This document shows, one piece after another, positions 33,392 to 43,889 of a stretch of DNA of 64,000 nucleotides (the first letter of the stretch is position 1; each line of letters starts with the position of its first letter). The DNA lies in the NCBI GenBank assembly GCA_029339505.1, contig JAQISU010000132.1, forward strand, positions 9,837,001 to 9,901,000. The letters run 5' to 3'. The notes beneath the pieces were generated by a model. The model saw only the letters and a program-made list of their open reading frames with translations. It made no database searches and had not been told where the DNA came from. The stretch comes from Unio delphinus (taxonomy: Eukaryota; Mollusca; Bivalvia; Unionida; Unionidae). A program made the translations under genes and the position numbers.

Positions 33392-34388
33392 ATGGTAGGA
33401 GAATCGTTAACAACCAGATTAGTTCGAGAGCAATTAGAAGCAATAAAGAGATTTATCCCCGTGAGAGATTCTGTTAGACAAAAAATTAAACAGCGACAGG
33501 AATCTCAAGTTGATTTTGTAACAGGTGCTGAACAATTATTCAAACCTGTTACTACAACCACTAAAGAGGTTATATATGGAAAAGAAGGGCAATATATAAA
33601 GAGAGGTGTTCTTCCTGAGCTTGAAATAATAGCAAAAGAAACTACAGAAGCATCAGAACTATCACAAAATCTTCCTGGTTCGGCAAGATTCAATCCGGTC
33701 CGAAAAATCGATGAAAAATTAGTCAAAGAATTACGAAATAAATTCACCGAAGATGCTTTAACAACAATCGATACAAGTAATTCGAAATTTTTTATCGAAC
33801 TTGTTGCTATGAGTTATGAAGATAGAAAGAACATATTGAAACCAGGGCGTGAAAAATATATTAGCGATATACAACACTGGGTTGATGTACTTTATAAAAT
33901 TAAAACACGCACAAGTCGAGTTGATACAAAACGTGCACCGTATATAGGATATCTTGATACGGTAGATAAAGTATATGATCAATATGAAAGACTAAAAGAG
34001 CAAGAAATAAAAACACTACAACAGCAAAAGGAAGAACAAAAACAGCAAACAAATCGCAAAGAAAAGGACAAACATCTTCAAAGCAACAGCCTTTCTTATC
34101 TCAACACGAAGAATATTATGATGTACAAAGGGCAACTGGTTATAGTAGTGGTGTTGGATTTTCTCAGAGTGTAACTCCATCTGGATCCCATGGCAGTGGT
34201 TTTGTTCCCTGTCCTAATAATATTCTCTCCGATATAGCACGATTAGAAATTCTCATGGGGGTAAACGAACTGGAAATAACTCATCGGAAATAATTAATGA
34301 AGCCTCTGATATCTGCCGACGATTATTTGAAGGTGGTATCATTGATATCGGTGTATATCGGGAATTTGTCGATAAACTCGTTCATTAA
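33392..34388 (+). pseudogene. Unassigned virus-like protein with coiled-coil, frameshifted
   Basis: The ATG at 33,392 opens 260 codons to 34,174. The first 200 residues are a mixed alpha/beta-looking domain; residues about 205-235 are rich in Glu, Lys and Gln ('RLKEQEIKTLQQQKEEQK') and likely form a coiled coil. After about 34,065 another frame looks more natural, with a Gly/Ser-rich stretch and 'ILSDIARLEILMG', and a further shift near 34,258 leads to 'EASDICRRLFEGG' ending at a TAA at 34,386. The original protein was probably about 330 residues. I do not recognise the family. The 5' end is well preserved, so this is the best query sequence from the block. Confidence 0.5.
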
Positions 34389-34540
34389 TACCACAATGAC
34401 TAATGTTGTCACCGGTGATTGATTGTCTATGACGCTTGATTAGAAAAATAATAATTAGATAAGATGATCATAAACTACAACCACAAGAAACCATCCATGT
34501 CCTACATAGTAAATTAAATTCACGATTGCCATATTATAAT

Positions 34541-34921
34541 ATGTATTTTGGAGATGGTCTCGGTGATGTTGTTCAAGAGTTATTCGCAAGGATGGCTCCA
34601 AAAATAGCACCATTCGCAAAACAATTATCGATGAAAGCTATTAATGGTATTCGTTAGCGTTCTTGGTGATGTTGCCAGTAAAGCATTTTCCGCGGCTAAG
34701 GAAAAACGAATCACGCAGATTCGACGACGACGAAAACACCACCATCTATGGAGAATATGACCGCGAGTGTTAGTAAAATAATAAACAGCGTGGTCGATCA
34801 AAAAATAGCAGAGCTATTAAATAAAGGATTTGTTGTTCAGGATAATATTACTGCAAATATGATAGCGGGAGGTGGCTTGAAATCCCGAGCAAGGTCACGA
34901 TTTAGATCGAGAAATATATAA
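34541..34921 (+). pseudogene. Small Gly/basic virion-like protein, broken
   Basis: An ATG at 34,541 starts 'MYFGDGLGDVVQELFARM', a Gly-rich then amphipathic N-terminus. A stop and shift occur near 34,657. A basic middle ('AKEKRITQIRRRR') and a C-terminal part with 'NMIAGGGLKSRARSRFRSR' follow to a TAA at 34,919. The layout, a Gly-Leu-Gly-Asp start, amphipathic helix and strongly basic end, parallels the small protein before the capsid gene in the first element. A membrane-active or core virion role is inference. Confidence 0.45.
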
Positions 34922-35756
34922 TAAAATATTTAAACCTTCGCCTGACCCAGCATTGGTTATGGATGGCACAGTGCGCAAAGATGATTTTCTAAAAAATTAT
35001 CAGATTTATCTTTGATTAGAAATCAAATATTTGATAATTCTCTCTTTGAGATTTTATCTTCGAGATTTTTTTTTTTACCCTAAGACCGTTTCTTTAGGCC
35101 GACAGTTCTTTCTGAACTGCCTTGTTGGGTTACATTCAGTGTCACATAGAGCTGTTTGCATCCAAGCTACTATTTATTCAGAAGATTATTTTATGTACAC
35201 CCACCCCAAGAATCGAAAAATCATACCATCACGTATTTTACGTGATGGAGGTGTACATGAAACACCTATAGGCTGGCACCCCAACTATATATAGAAAACC
35301 CCTCAAATCGGTACCGTCTACAATAATGCCTCAGACGAGAGCCCCAGGACGAGAATCAACCGCGTACGGATTACGCTAAGTGTTTAAATCTACAAGAGTA
35401 TATTTTGAAATTAATATATAGTTCACTGCGACATAAACAGTATATACTTGTAGATGAAAATCGTAGACTTTCAAAATAAACCCACAATAATATATTTGCA
35501 CTTAAAAATTGTAGATTTCAACAACAAAAATGAGGCAAACTAGAATAGAGAAAAATTCAGTCATACGTGAGTGATGTCTACAGAAAATCCCATATCAAGG
35601 ACAGTAACTCTCTGAACCATACACACATGCACACACATCCATGGAGGAGTTATCTCCCATAGGTATTAGGGTTATAATAAGAAATCCGAATATTTTCCCC
35701 AATTTATTAGAAAAATCAGATATTTGTATTTTCTCTGCAACACATCAAACCGAAGG
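34922..35756. other. Spacer with nested inverted repeat
   Basis: A short coding-like tail ('FKPSPDPALVMDG') lies at about 34,930-35,010. At 35,193-35,258 an outer 9-bp pair ('atgtacacc' and 'ggtgtacat') encloses an inner perfect 10-bp hairpin ('ccatcacgta', loop ttt, 'tacgtgatgg'). The rest is AT-rich and non-coding. Confidence 0.6.
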
Positions 35757-36112
35757 TTAACCAACTTCAAAATACTTGCCGGCGCTGTTCATTGATTGAA
35801 ATATTCTTTCTTCGTTAGTTTCTATGTTGAGTGATTTGACAGGTCTCTTTTCATCTGTTTTAGAATTATCGGTTTTCCTAAAAGCAGAATTTTGACCCAG
35901 TGTGATAGCTCGTAAATTCGATAAAGAATTATTCTTAGGATTTGAATCAATGTAGTCAATCACAAGGCCTTCTTTTATCAATCCTTTAAAACACTCATAT
36001 AAAAATCTATGACTAAAATATATTTTCCCAGCTGTAAATCTGAGATACCCCTGATTGTTGACATCCCCTACTGCGGTTTCTGACTACACCATCGCGTGAT
36101 GCTTCATAGTTG
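35757..36112 (-). pseudogene. HNH homing endonuclease, minus strand, frameshifted
   Basis: The minus strand gives an N-terminal 'YEASRDGVVRNR' motif typical of NUMOD4-type HNH homing endonucleases. After a shift near 36,050 comes 'NNQGYLRF', then 'FSHRFLYECF', 'GLVIDYIDSNPKNNSLSNLR' (HNH region, where the usual catalytic His-Ile-Asp reads Tyr-Ile-Asp) and a C-terminal 'SAGKYFEVG' NUMOD1-like piece. These enzymes cut specific DNA sites to spread their own genes. They are common in phages and large DNA viruses and rare in animal genomes. The frame from 35,981 to 35,757 is open; the loss of the first catalytic His suggests an inactive enzyme. Confidence 0.75.
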
Positions 36113-36540
36113 ATGATATTCTTGGCTTATTTATATACATATATATTATTTGTCTAATTGGTTATTTGGTTTAATTATTATTTATTGAGAATCTATCAAT
36201 GTAGTCTTGAGGTGTTCTTATGACTTTATCGCTGACGCTATCAGAGTGAGATTCCTTGATTCGTTAATCATAATAGCGCTTAAGCTCCCTGTATCGCTTA
36301 TCCCCACATAATAGGTACAGCTGTCTTTTCTAGTACTCCAACACCACATCGTATACAATATCACGGACCTTAGCTTCCTCATGGCACACTCTGTGAACGA
36401 CATCCACATAATTCGTCTTTGCAAGATTTGTTACAAACGGTTACTGATCCTATCATAAGACATTTACAGTGATTCATTATATATAAACTCTTTACTTAAA
36501 TACTTGCTTTAATTATAGCATTAAAGAGTTTGAGAGAGAT
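36113..36540. other. Spacer in virus-like block
   Basis: A minus-strand frame of 68 codons (36,218-36,424) has no recognisable domain. The sequence between the endonuclease and the next coding remnant is AT-rich. Confidence 0.35.
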
Positions 36541-36544
36541 TATC

Positions 36545-37085
36545 CAAAATCAAACCCTGTAAAGATGCTACATTCAGTTTCAATAGAGTCTCCGTAGATG
36601 CAACAAATAAGGGTCTAATAAGTGATAGAAGCATGATAGGTAAACTCCATGATGGCTTTAAAGAATTTAAGCGTGACGGAGCATTTCAATGTTAGTCAAC
36701 ATTTCGAATCGATGGTACTGTTGATGCTACCATGAACGACAAAAGGGCAACATGAATAATACCCCGCATCTTGACCATTGAAAGCATTTTTTCAGAGTGA
36801 GATTAAATGCGTTGTGTGGAAACAAGTTGACAGATCTAGGACGTACAGAAATAAACGAATGGGCACTAACAGTCAATGATTTTGGGGCCACAATTAAAAA
36901 TGTAGCTGAGCTAGAAAAGATTTCAAAGTTTCCAATAAACGTAGCGACGATAACAGGAAAAATAAATTAAGGAGAATCCAATCAAAATCATTGACCATAA
37001 TGAACACGCGTGGACCACCGTGGTAACAATATTTCCGCGAGATCTAATTGTAAAGATATTACCCGCCAGAGAGTTCTGGTAGTAA
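36545..37085 (+). pseudogene. Unassigned virus-like coding remnant
   Basis: The plus strand gives coherent peptides in shifting frames, among them 'DATNKGLISDRSMIGKLHDG', 'FRIDGTVDATMND', 'EINEWALTVNDFGATIK' and 'TTVVTIFPRD'. Their composition is protein-like, unlike the flanking AT-rich DNA. Stops and shifts separate them. I do not recognise a family; a structural or replication protein are both possible. Confidence 0.35.
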
Positions 37086-38345
37086 CATGTTTGATTTTTT
37101 TTACGAGTTAAGTAAAAACGGTCCTGTATCAGTGTGGTTATTTCAGTTCCAAAGACGAAGAGTGTAAATTTGATCAATTTGTAAGATCTAACTGGGAAAT
37201 GTACAGTACTGAATCTCATCACGACGAGATGACAAAACCCGCTGCGAAATTTTCAAAGGATAATACCAAGCAATTACAAAGAAACTGTTCTACTGTTCCA
37301 TCTGTCGCGGAACATTTCGCCAGAGAGACACATCTGTGGAAACCAACTATATTTGAATATCTCGAAGATGTCCAAGCATGTTTTGTAATATACGGACATT
37401 GTGGATTAGGAATACCAAATATGATCCCAAAAATGTTTTTTCGGTTCATATGGTTGCGTGTTACCCGGTGAGTTTCCTCGGGATGGGTGAATGCTCTGAG
37501 TATTTTGAACGATTTGGACATCCAACCCACGAGATGACCCGTGTTGCGATTAATGGACCACTTCCCAATTTTGGTCTAACCGGATTCACTCGTGTGGTAT
37601 CATTCGAGTTTACCCAAGGAGTTCTTCTGTGTTCTTATGTTTGGTTTGGTAGACATATGTCTGAAAAACACTGGGTACCAATAGTGTTATTACGGTATAT
37701 GATTGATTTTAAAATGATGATATCGCTGATTGTTAGTAAAGCAATTATATCGGGCGCAGACTGAAGTTTGGTTACCAAAGGCTGATAGTCTTGATAGTAT
37801 AATTAACCATTACAAACAACATTGTCCTGATCTCGACGACGAATATATTGTTAAAGCATCCAAAGATGTCTTTGAAATCAATCATAAAAAATTGCAAAAG
37901 ATCTCGGTAGAAGAATAATTGAAAAATTCACACAGGGTGGACAATATGATTACAAGTGGCATTATTCACGAATAATTCTAGATGATGTTGAATACGATTT
38001 TATAATTGCGAATGCATCAGCTAGAGATATTTATGTCAATCATGAAAATGCCTACTTGTCAGATGGAACAAACTTGGGTACAATCGCTAGCTATGTAGAT
38101 GGAGAATCACCTAAGTACGTACATCTAAGAGCGTCAATGCTGGCTTATGCTTCTATCAATGTACTTTCGATGATAAATATATTTCCTGACATCGCGGTCA
38201 GGGTATTCGTTTTATGAAAATATCAAACATAGCGAACAGTGTTTGAATTTACAAATTCTGATGAGTGTTGGGTATCATGTAGAATAAAACAAGAAAGGTT
38301 ACATGATTATTTGGAATCAGCAGATGTTACGATTGAAGATAAATA
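37086..38345 (+). pseudogene. Unassigned large virus-like protein remnant
   Basis: Coding-like peptides continue on the plus strand in different frames: 'HFARETHLWKPTIFEYLED' (about 37,310), 'VACYPVSF' (about 37,452), 'ADSLDSIINHYKQHCPDLDD' (about 37,780) and 'HLRASMLAYASINVL' (about 38,120). Length and continuity suggest a protein of over 400 residues upstream of the helicase-like segment. I considered a DNA polymerase palm because of the Tyr-Pro and 'LRASMLAY' patches. No full catalytic motif could be seen, so the call stays open. Confidence 0.35.
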
Positions 38346-38427
38346 AAAAAAAATAATCAAACATCAGAACTATCGAGTGCGCCTTTGTTATGTGATCCAG
38401 TATGTAGATAAAAAAACAATTTACTGA

Positions 38428-38573
38428 AATGGATGTGGCGGGTCAGGGAAGACGACTTGTGTTATCGAATTATTTCTAGGAAAGTCAGACATGATTGTAC
38501 TAACACTAACACACAGATTTGCAAGAGAGATGAAACAGCGAGGAGTTGATTCTTGTACATATCACAGTGTTTT
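38428..38573 (+). pseudogene. Superfamily-1 helicase-like P-loop fragment
   Basis: A perfect Walker A, 'GCGGSGKTT' (38,431-38,457), is followed by a beta strand 'MIVLTLTHRFAREMKQRG' and 'TYHSV', the layout of motifs I and Ia and the Thr-x-His-Ser-like patch of Pif1/RecD-type helicases. The fragment ends abruptly near 38,573, where the sequence turns into a Ty3/gypsy fragment, so Walker B and later motifs are lost. It probably belonged to the replication gene of the virus-like block. Confidence 0.6.
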
Positions 38574-39110
38574 GAATTTAAGCAGCTTCAGCAGGAGGAC
38601 GCAACTATTGCGCAGTTGCATAAATACGCTACAGAGGAAATAAAGGAAACTCCGAATGGCGCGGTGATGTTCGCGTCCAAGAAGGATATCTTGTACCTCC
38701 ACGCCAGAAAATGTGGCGAACACTTTAAGCAAGTCGTCGTGCCGAAAGAGAAGCGAGACGAACTGTTAAAACTTGCGCACTAAAGTCTCTTTGGAGGACA
38801 TATGGGAGTTGTCAAGCGGTTCTGTCTCTCCTATGACAAGTGTCAGAAAATAACAATGACGCATGCGACACGGGACTGGGAACAGTAATGTTGCAATAGC
38901 ATGAGACGACACTTTTCCCTGTCGCGTACGGCAGTTGGAAATTGTCTGCGCCCGATAACTACTACTCCGTATCGGAGAGGGAAAGCCTCATAATCGTGTT
39001 CACATTATCACTGTTAAAGCGGTACTTGTGCAAGTTAATATTGGAAACTGACCATCCCTTCACCTATCTCATGCAGGCGAAATTGCGAATGGACTGATTT
39101 TATGTAGACC
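38574..39110 (+). mobile_element. Scrambled Ty3/gypsy pol fragment
   Basis: The first part (38,580-38,850) encodes an integrase zinc-binding region with 'VVVPKEKRDELLKLAH', a His-bearing 'FGGHMG' and 'DKCQK'. The second part (about 38,900-39,090) encodes RNase H-like peptides 'PVAYGSWKLS', 'NYYSVSERESL' and 'LETDHPFTYLMQAK'. In intact elements RNase H precedes integrase, so the order here is reversed, showing rearrangement. A 76-codon open frame (38,553-38,783) is the best part. Confidence 0.7.
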
Positions 39111-40985
39111 ATAGGTGAATCGACATCCACTCGGAAGTGAGCAAGGTGTGGCCACCATTCGAATTGCAAGATTAAATATAGTATCTAAAATTAAACGTTA
39201 GTAGTAGCTAAACCATGTTGCGAGAATGCATAAGCTATTCCAACGTCATTCGAAACTAACAAGAAACTTTGTTATTCTGGGAATTACAAAGGAGCTTCCG
39301 ACAGGTCAGTGACTTATTTGCTCGATTGTTGTAATATATTACGGCAAATAAATTGTACTTTAATTATGTGCAGTATGTATACTTCATTACTAGAATCTTT
39401 AGTACGTAGAAGTACCATTTTTAGGGTTCGATTCCTTTTGTAGTGTTTAATCTACATGCACGTTTTGAGATATGAGCAATGTTTATGTAAAGAAGTAATA
39501 TTGTAATTTATTAGTTTAATTCATAGTAACATCGTGAATTTATTCATGTGATATTCCTGATTTGCAAATGTTGAATTGCATTATAACCTTGTATAATGAT
39601 TGCAGTGTGCAATATTAGTCAGGGATATTGGACTATTTGTATATACTCTGTATCAGTAATCTGTAAGGATATACTAGTGCATGAATATGTATATATCTGT
39701 GTACACATTGTAGAAGTGTAATGTAATGTACAGAAATGCACCTGAGTATGTGATATTATTCTGTACAATAAGATTGAAAATCTTTATATACCGATGTGAT
39801 GAAATCTATTAATATATGCATGATAAGCAGTTGATGCCATGTACATATCAGAAAGTATGGGTATTTTGATGTGCACGAATGGATGACCAAAATAAGGTAA
39901 TGGCTTACCTGATTATGGATTGTTCATTAGTGTGATTCTAGATAGCAAGAGGGATATGCTAATGTCATTGTGTGTTCATACAGGAAGGGTTTAGGGACCA
40001 AATAAACTGTTGGAGACAGAGCATGGAAATACCAGAGTACAGTTGGTTCAAAGTCAGTGGGAAACAAGAAAAGAAGTTAGATGGATTGGAGGGGTACTGG
40101 AGTACAAGTCAAGAAAAATACAGAGGAGTAGGAACACAGGACAGGAGGAGAAAACTGATACTAAGTCAAATGATGAAATAGGCCATCACTTGGTCGAGCG
40201 AAAGACAAGTTATAGGGTTTTAAATATTGAATTTCATTTGAGAAATGACTATCTGTTATTGAATGATATTCAATTGTTGTTTATTTGAATTTCAGCTTTT
40301 GTGTATTCAGTAATGTAACTGTCGGCATTGCTGACTGGGCAATTTGAACTTTGCATCTCTCTATTACTACCTCAGTTTCTGACTACGAGCCAGGGTGAAT
40401 CTTTTGTAATAATAAAATATAATACTGGGAGCATACCACCCCAACCCAGTCGAGGACCTTTACATACAATATTGGATAAAAATACTTGGTGTGCAATCAC
40501 CGACACTCATTACTGATAATCAACACTGCCATGAGAAATCTAAAATAAAATTGGATAAATAATAATGGTATAAGACTTCAAAATATTCTAATATGCATTA
40601 GCAAATACAAGTTAATGCACCTTCAAATCATTTAAGTTAGTGATATAAATAAATGACATAAGAAGTCAACAATTAAATTCCAACTATTAAGGGAGGATGA
40701 TTCTTACCAAAGAAATCAAATCAAAGAAGTCCAGAATTATGAAAAAAACTTATTATAATAGCACATATTCAGTGATAACCGTATCCTAATGCTAAACATT
40801 TAACCCAAACATGAGTACTGATGGTGAAAAGGTACCAAAAGTCTAAATATGCATAAGAGATAGTGATCGACTAATTACAAAGTGAATTGAGGGTCTAAAC
40901 ATTGAAACAATGTGGAAAACCCAGTTTGAAAGTTAGAATGAGTTTTCCTCTCAGCAGGCCTACGAATCCTCTTTTTTCTGAGTGC
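39111..40985. other. AT-rich non-coding DNA
   Basis: Only short frames are present. I see no LTR pair around the gypsy fragment and no RNA gene. Slight GC-richer patches at 40,000-40,200 encode nothing recognisable. Confidence 0.4.
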
Positions 40986-40989
40986 CAAG

Positions 40990-41103
40990 CGAGACAGATG
41001 TTAGTACCATTTTTATAAGTCTTTGTTATGAATCGGCTTGGGTTCGAACATGTGACCTCCCACATTTGAAGCATAAGTTCTGACCGTTTGACTACTGGAG
41101 CGT
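40990..41103 (-). mobile_element. SINE fragment, family A, minus strand
   Basis: On the minus strand the words 'catgttcgaacccaagc' (B-box side), 'acttataaaaatggtacta' and the A-box side ('agtcaaacggtcagaac') match the head and early body of family A. The 3' body and (CA)n tail are missing. Confidence 0.6.
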
Positions 41104-41555
41104 TTGACAGGTTTTAATATTAAAATAATATGTATTAACTCAAGTATATGTGTAGGTATTACAATAAGAAAAGAAGACCACAGACTTTTATATTTATTGA
41201 ATTTTTAATTGTATGCTAACATTAAATAATATGAATGATGTTCATGTTCTTCATCAAGGGAGGTAATACATTAACAAAATAAATGACATGTAAACTTAAT
41301 TTAAAAAGACACAATTTAGGACATGCTGATGAATCTGCAATATTGTTGTTGCAATCTGACTGATATATTGATGGAAATTAAAGCATAACAATGGGTATCA
41401 ATAACAATACTTTTTGTTGTAATTATCCTATCTACATGGTAGTATAGTATACAAATAAATAAAACAAAAAATCTGCATTGTGCAATATTATAAAACAACA
41501 TCCATGTGTTTTACAATGTGAGATATTGTAGGCATACATCCATAATGAGTTTTAC
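41104..41555. other. AT-rich non-coding DNA
   Basis: Nothing beyond short frames can be seen. Confidence 0.4.
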
Positions 41556-41559
41556 ATTT

Positions 41560-41875
41560 TAAGAATAACACCAAAATGAGCCTTATTATATGCGAGATCT
41601 AAAAAATAGATACTGAGCCTTATTATGTGCAAGATGTAGAACATCCATAATTAGCCTTATCATGCACAAGATGTAAAACAATGATAATGAGCCTTATCAT
41701 GGGCAAGAGGCATGAATTGTATGATAATTGTAATCGACAAATAACCAGTAAGCTCTTTTGAAACTATGAGAAATTGTGATCAAAGTATGCACAATATATG
41801 TAAAGGAAAACCACAATGAGCCTTATCATGGGCAACATGTTAAACATCGATAATGAGACTTATCATGCACGTCCC
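41560..41875. repeat. Degenerate tandem repeat, about 40-50 bp unit
   Basis: The words 'aatgagccttatcatg' and 'gcaagatgtaaaacat' recur at least six times with irregular spacing and an unrelated interruption near 41,715-41,810. Confidence 0.65.
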
Positions 41876-43270
41876 AAAACTGTACATCTTAGACCTTTAC
41901 AGCATTCATCCTTTCACTAACAACTATTTTCTGCAGTTTATTTTTTAATCAGCATTTAAAGTTACTATGAAGGAATGATTCATGCTTTCTAAATTACGGC
42001 AAAATCAAATTTTAAACAAGTTTACTAATTTCTCAAACATCTTGAAAGAAAATTTAGTTCTGCACAGTAACACTTTAAATATATAATAATCTTTTAAATG
42101 TTTCTCACAGGCAAAAGTATTAATAAATGTCCAATAACATTGCATACGATATCATCATAACCATAATGCTTTTTTTGACATAGTTATTATCTGCAAGATG
42201 TTTTAATCTAAATACTTTCTTTAACTTTAAAAAGTTTTGACATTTTGATAACTTTCAATCTTTACAAAAGAGTACAATATATCATTTCAATCATGGAGGG
42301 GTGCTGGAATTTGTTTCTATAATAATAGGCTCTACCTCCTCCCACATAGTAAATGGTTGATCCCTAATTTCAGTACACATGTATAATAGGTAACTTACTT
42401 ATTTATGGCCATACAAAAAGTAAAACTTATTAATATAAGAAAAATACAATTGTAAATAGCAAATTTTATACTAAATTATGTTTCTTCAACAATGCTTATC
42501 CGAAAATATAAACATTTGGGAATTATTTCTGTTACCTACAGAATCCAGTTCTCCAATAGACTTTAAATAGTCTTTCCATCTACAGTTTGTATAATCAAAG
42601 GGAAGTTTCTTTTGCTGAATACTATCCTTAGCACATTACATGGAACACTGCATTAGCACATTACATGGAACACTGCATAACATATATCGTTTGTCTTGAT
42701 GTGAGCATTGACAGAATGCTTGCATTGTGGGTACGCATGGGATAGATTTATTGTAATGTGATTGTGTAAGTATTTTCAGAGAAAAATAATTTTACTGTAG
42801 AAGTTTCTTTTTCAAATATATTGCGCATTCAATGTAAAGTTAGAATAGGTAAGAGAAGGAATTGCCTAATACGTTTACAGTCATTTGAAATGGTATCAAT
42901 GAGTGTGGACCCCAAAGTCAGTGAGTGCAGAGTTACTGGATGGTGAGGTTTGAGTAATACAGAATGCAACAAATTATCCCATAATTTTAGAATTAGGTTA
43001 GAAGATGCTGTTAGGTAATTATCCATCTCTTTATGGGACACACTAATAATGACTTGCTAGATGTGACTGACCGCATTCAATACATGATCTTTCCGCTACT
43101 TACAGGCGGTACACCATTTGAGAAGCCAAAACTGATAAAGAATTAGAAACCATATTGCATACAAGTTCTAATGTGACATTGTTAATGTATCTCTCCATGT
43201 TGAATTACAGATATGTACAACGTATTTATGATAGTGAATCTTTGCCAAGGCTATGTACATCTGTGTGAAA
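41876..43270. other. Non-coding DNA; no gene supported
   Basis: A duplicated 'tagcacattacatggaacac' lies at about 42,630-42,680. The 70-codon minus-strand frame at 42,829-43,041 has no recognisable domain, though it lies downstream of an exon relic and could be a remnant of that gene copy. Confidence 0.35.
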
Positions 43271-43272
43271 GG

Positions 43273-43463
43273 TACAGTAAAACCTCTCTTGAATGACCAC
43301 TGCTATGTACGAACACCTGTTTTAAGAGACTATGTTCTTAATTCACAGACTGATTGATTATATAGCATTATGGCCTGTTAAGAGAGACCACCTGTCTTGA
43401 AAGACCATAACTGTTTGGCAAAAGAGGTGGTCTTTCAAGACAGGTTCTAAGTATTACTGTGCA
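43273..43463. mobile_element. pogo-like MITE with terminal inverted repeats
   Basis: The left end 'acagtaaaacctctcttgaa' is mirrored by the right end, whose complement reads 'cagtaatacttagaacctgt' then 'cttgaaagaccacc'. The arms enclose about 130 bp without coding capacity. The terminal CAGTxxAACCTCT pattern is like pogo/Tc1-type elements. A TA precedes the left arm; the right duplication is not clear. Confidence 0.6.
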
Positions 43464-43639
43464 ACCTGTACCAATATGGAGAAAAGGTGGCCAGAAATTG
43501 ATGTGATTGTTCCGATATGGGACCATCTACTACCACAATCTACAATGATTGGATAAACTTCTGAAGGATGGATGCATGTCATTCTTAACCTTAGGAACCA
43601 AAGCCTTGACTTGATTATGAAATTGGCAGTGGGATACAT

Positions 43640-43852
43640 GTGACATCTTCTATTGTTGATGGCCTGGGACCATATGCTGACACCTGCAGAGTACTATATG
43701 TTTTAGGTTCAGTAGGACCAGCTGCTGTGGATGACATGGAACCAGCATCTGCATCTGGTGTGGGGATATATTTTGGGGCTGGAGTGGAAACTTCTATTGC
43801 AGATTATGTAGAACAGCCCTCTAGGTCTGGCACAATACTGTCATGGACTGAA
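43640..43852 (-). pseudogene. Exon-start relic of the DZIP3-like gene
   Basis: The minus strand begins with a conserved 3' splice site ('tttttgtatttcag', boundary at about 43,852) and then sequence that aligns with the start of the intact exon at 54,824: shared words include 'actggagtgggaa'/'gctggagtggaaa' and 'gtagaa' followed by 'ctctaggtctg'/'ctgctaggtcc' on the plus strand. The reading frame soon hits stops, and the C-terminal domain is not preserved. It lies about 11 kb from the intact exon and represents an older copy. Confidence 0.6.
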
Positions 43853-43889
43853 ATACAAAAATCGACAATGTTATTAAAATATATTTAAA

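Larger units (their letters stand above)
33392..38573 (+). mobile_element. Second virus-like gene block, decayed
   Basis: This block differs from its flanks by holding a row of coding-like frames mostly on the plus strand: a 260-codon ORF and its extension, a small Gly/basic protein, unassigned protein remnants and a helicase-like P-loop. An HNH endonuclease lies on the minus strand inside it. Most frames are interrupted. The gene mix resembles small to mid-size dsDNA viruses or Polinton relatives, but no capsid, integrase or polymerase could be named with confidence. It is not a copy of the element at 2.3-11 kb. The right border is the junction with a Ty3/gypsy fragment. Confidence 0.55.

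Noticed and set aside
37086..38345. DNA polymerase B in the second virus-like block
   Set aside because: Some patches hinted at a polymerase palm, but no complete catalytic motif with paired aspartates could be read in any frame.
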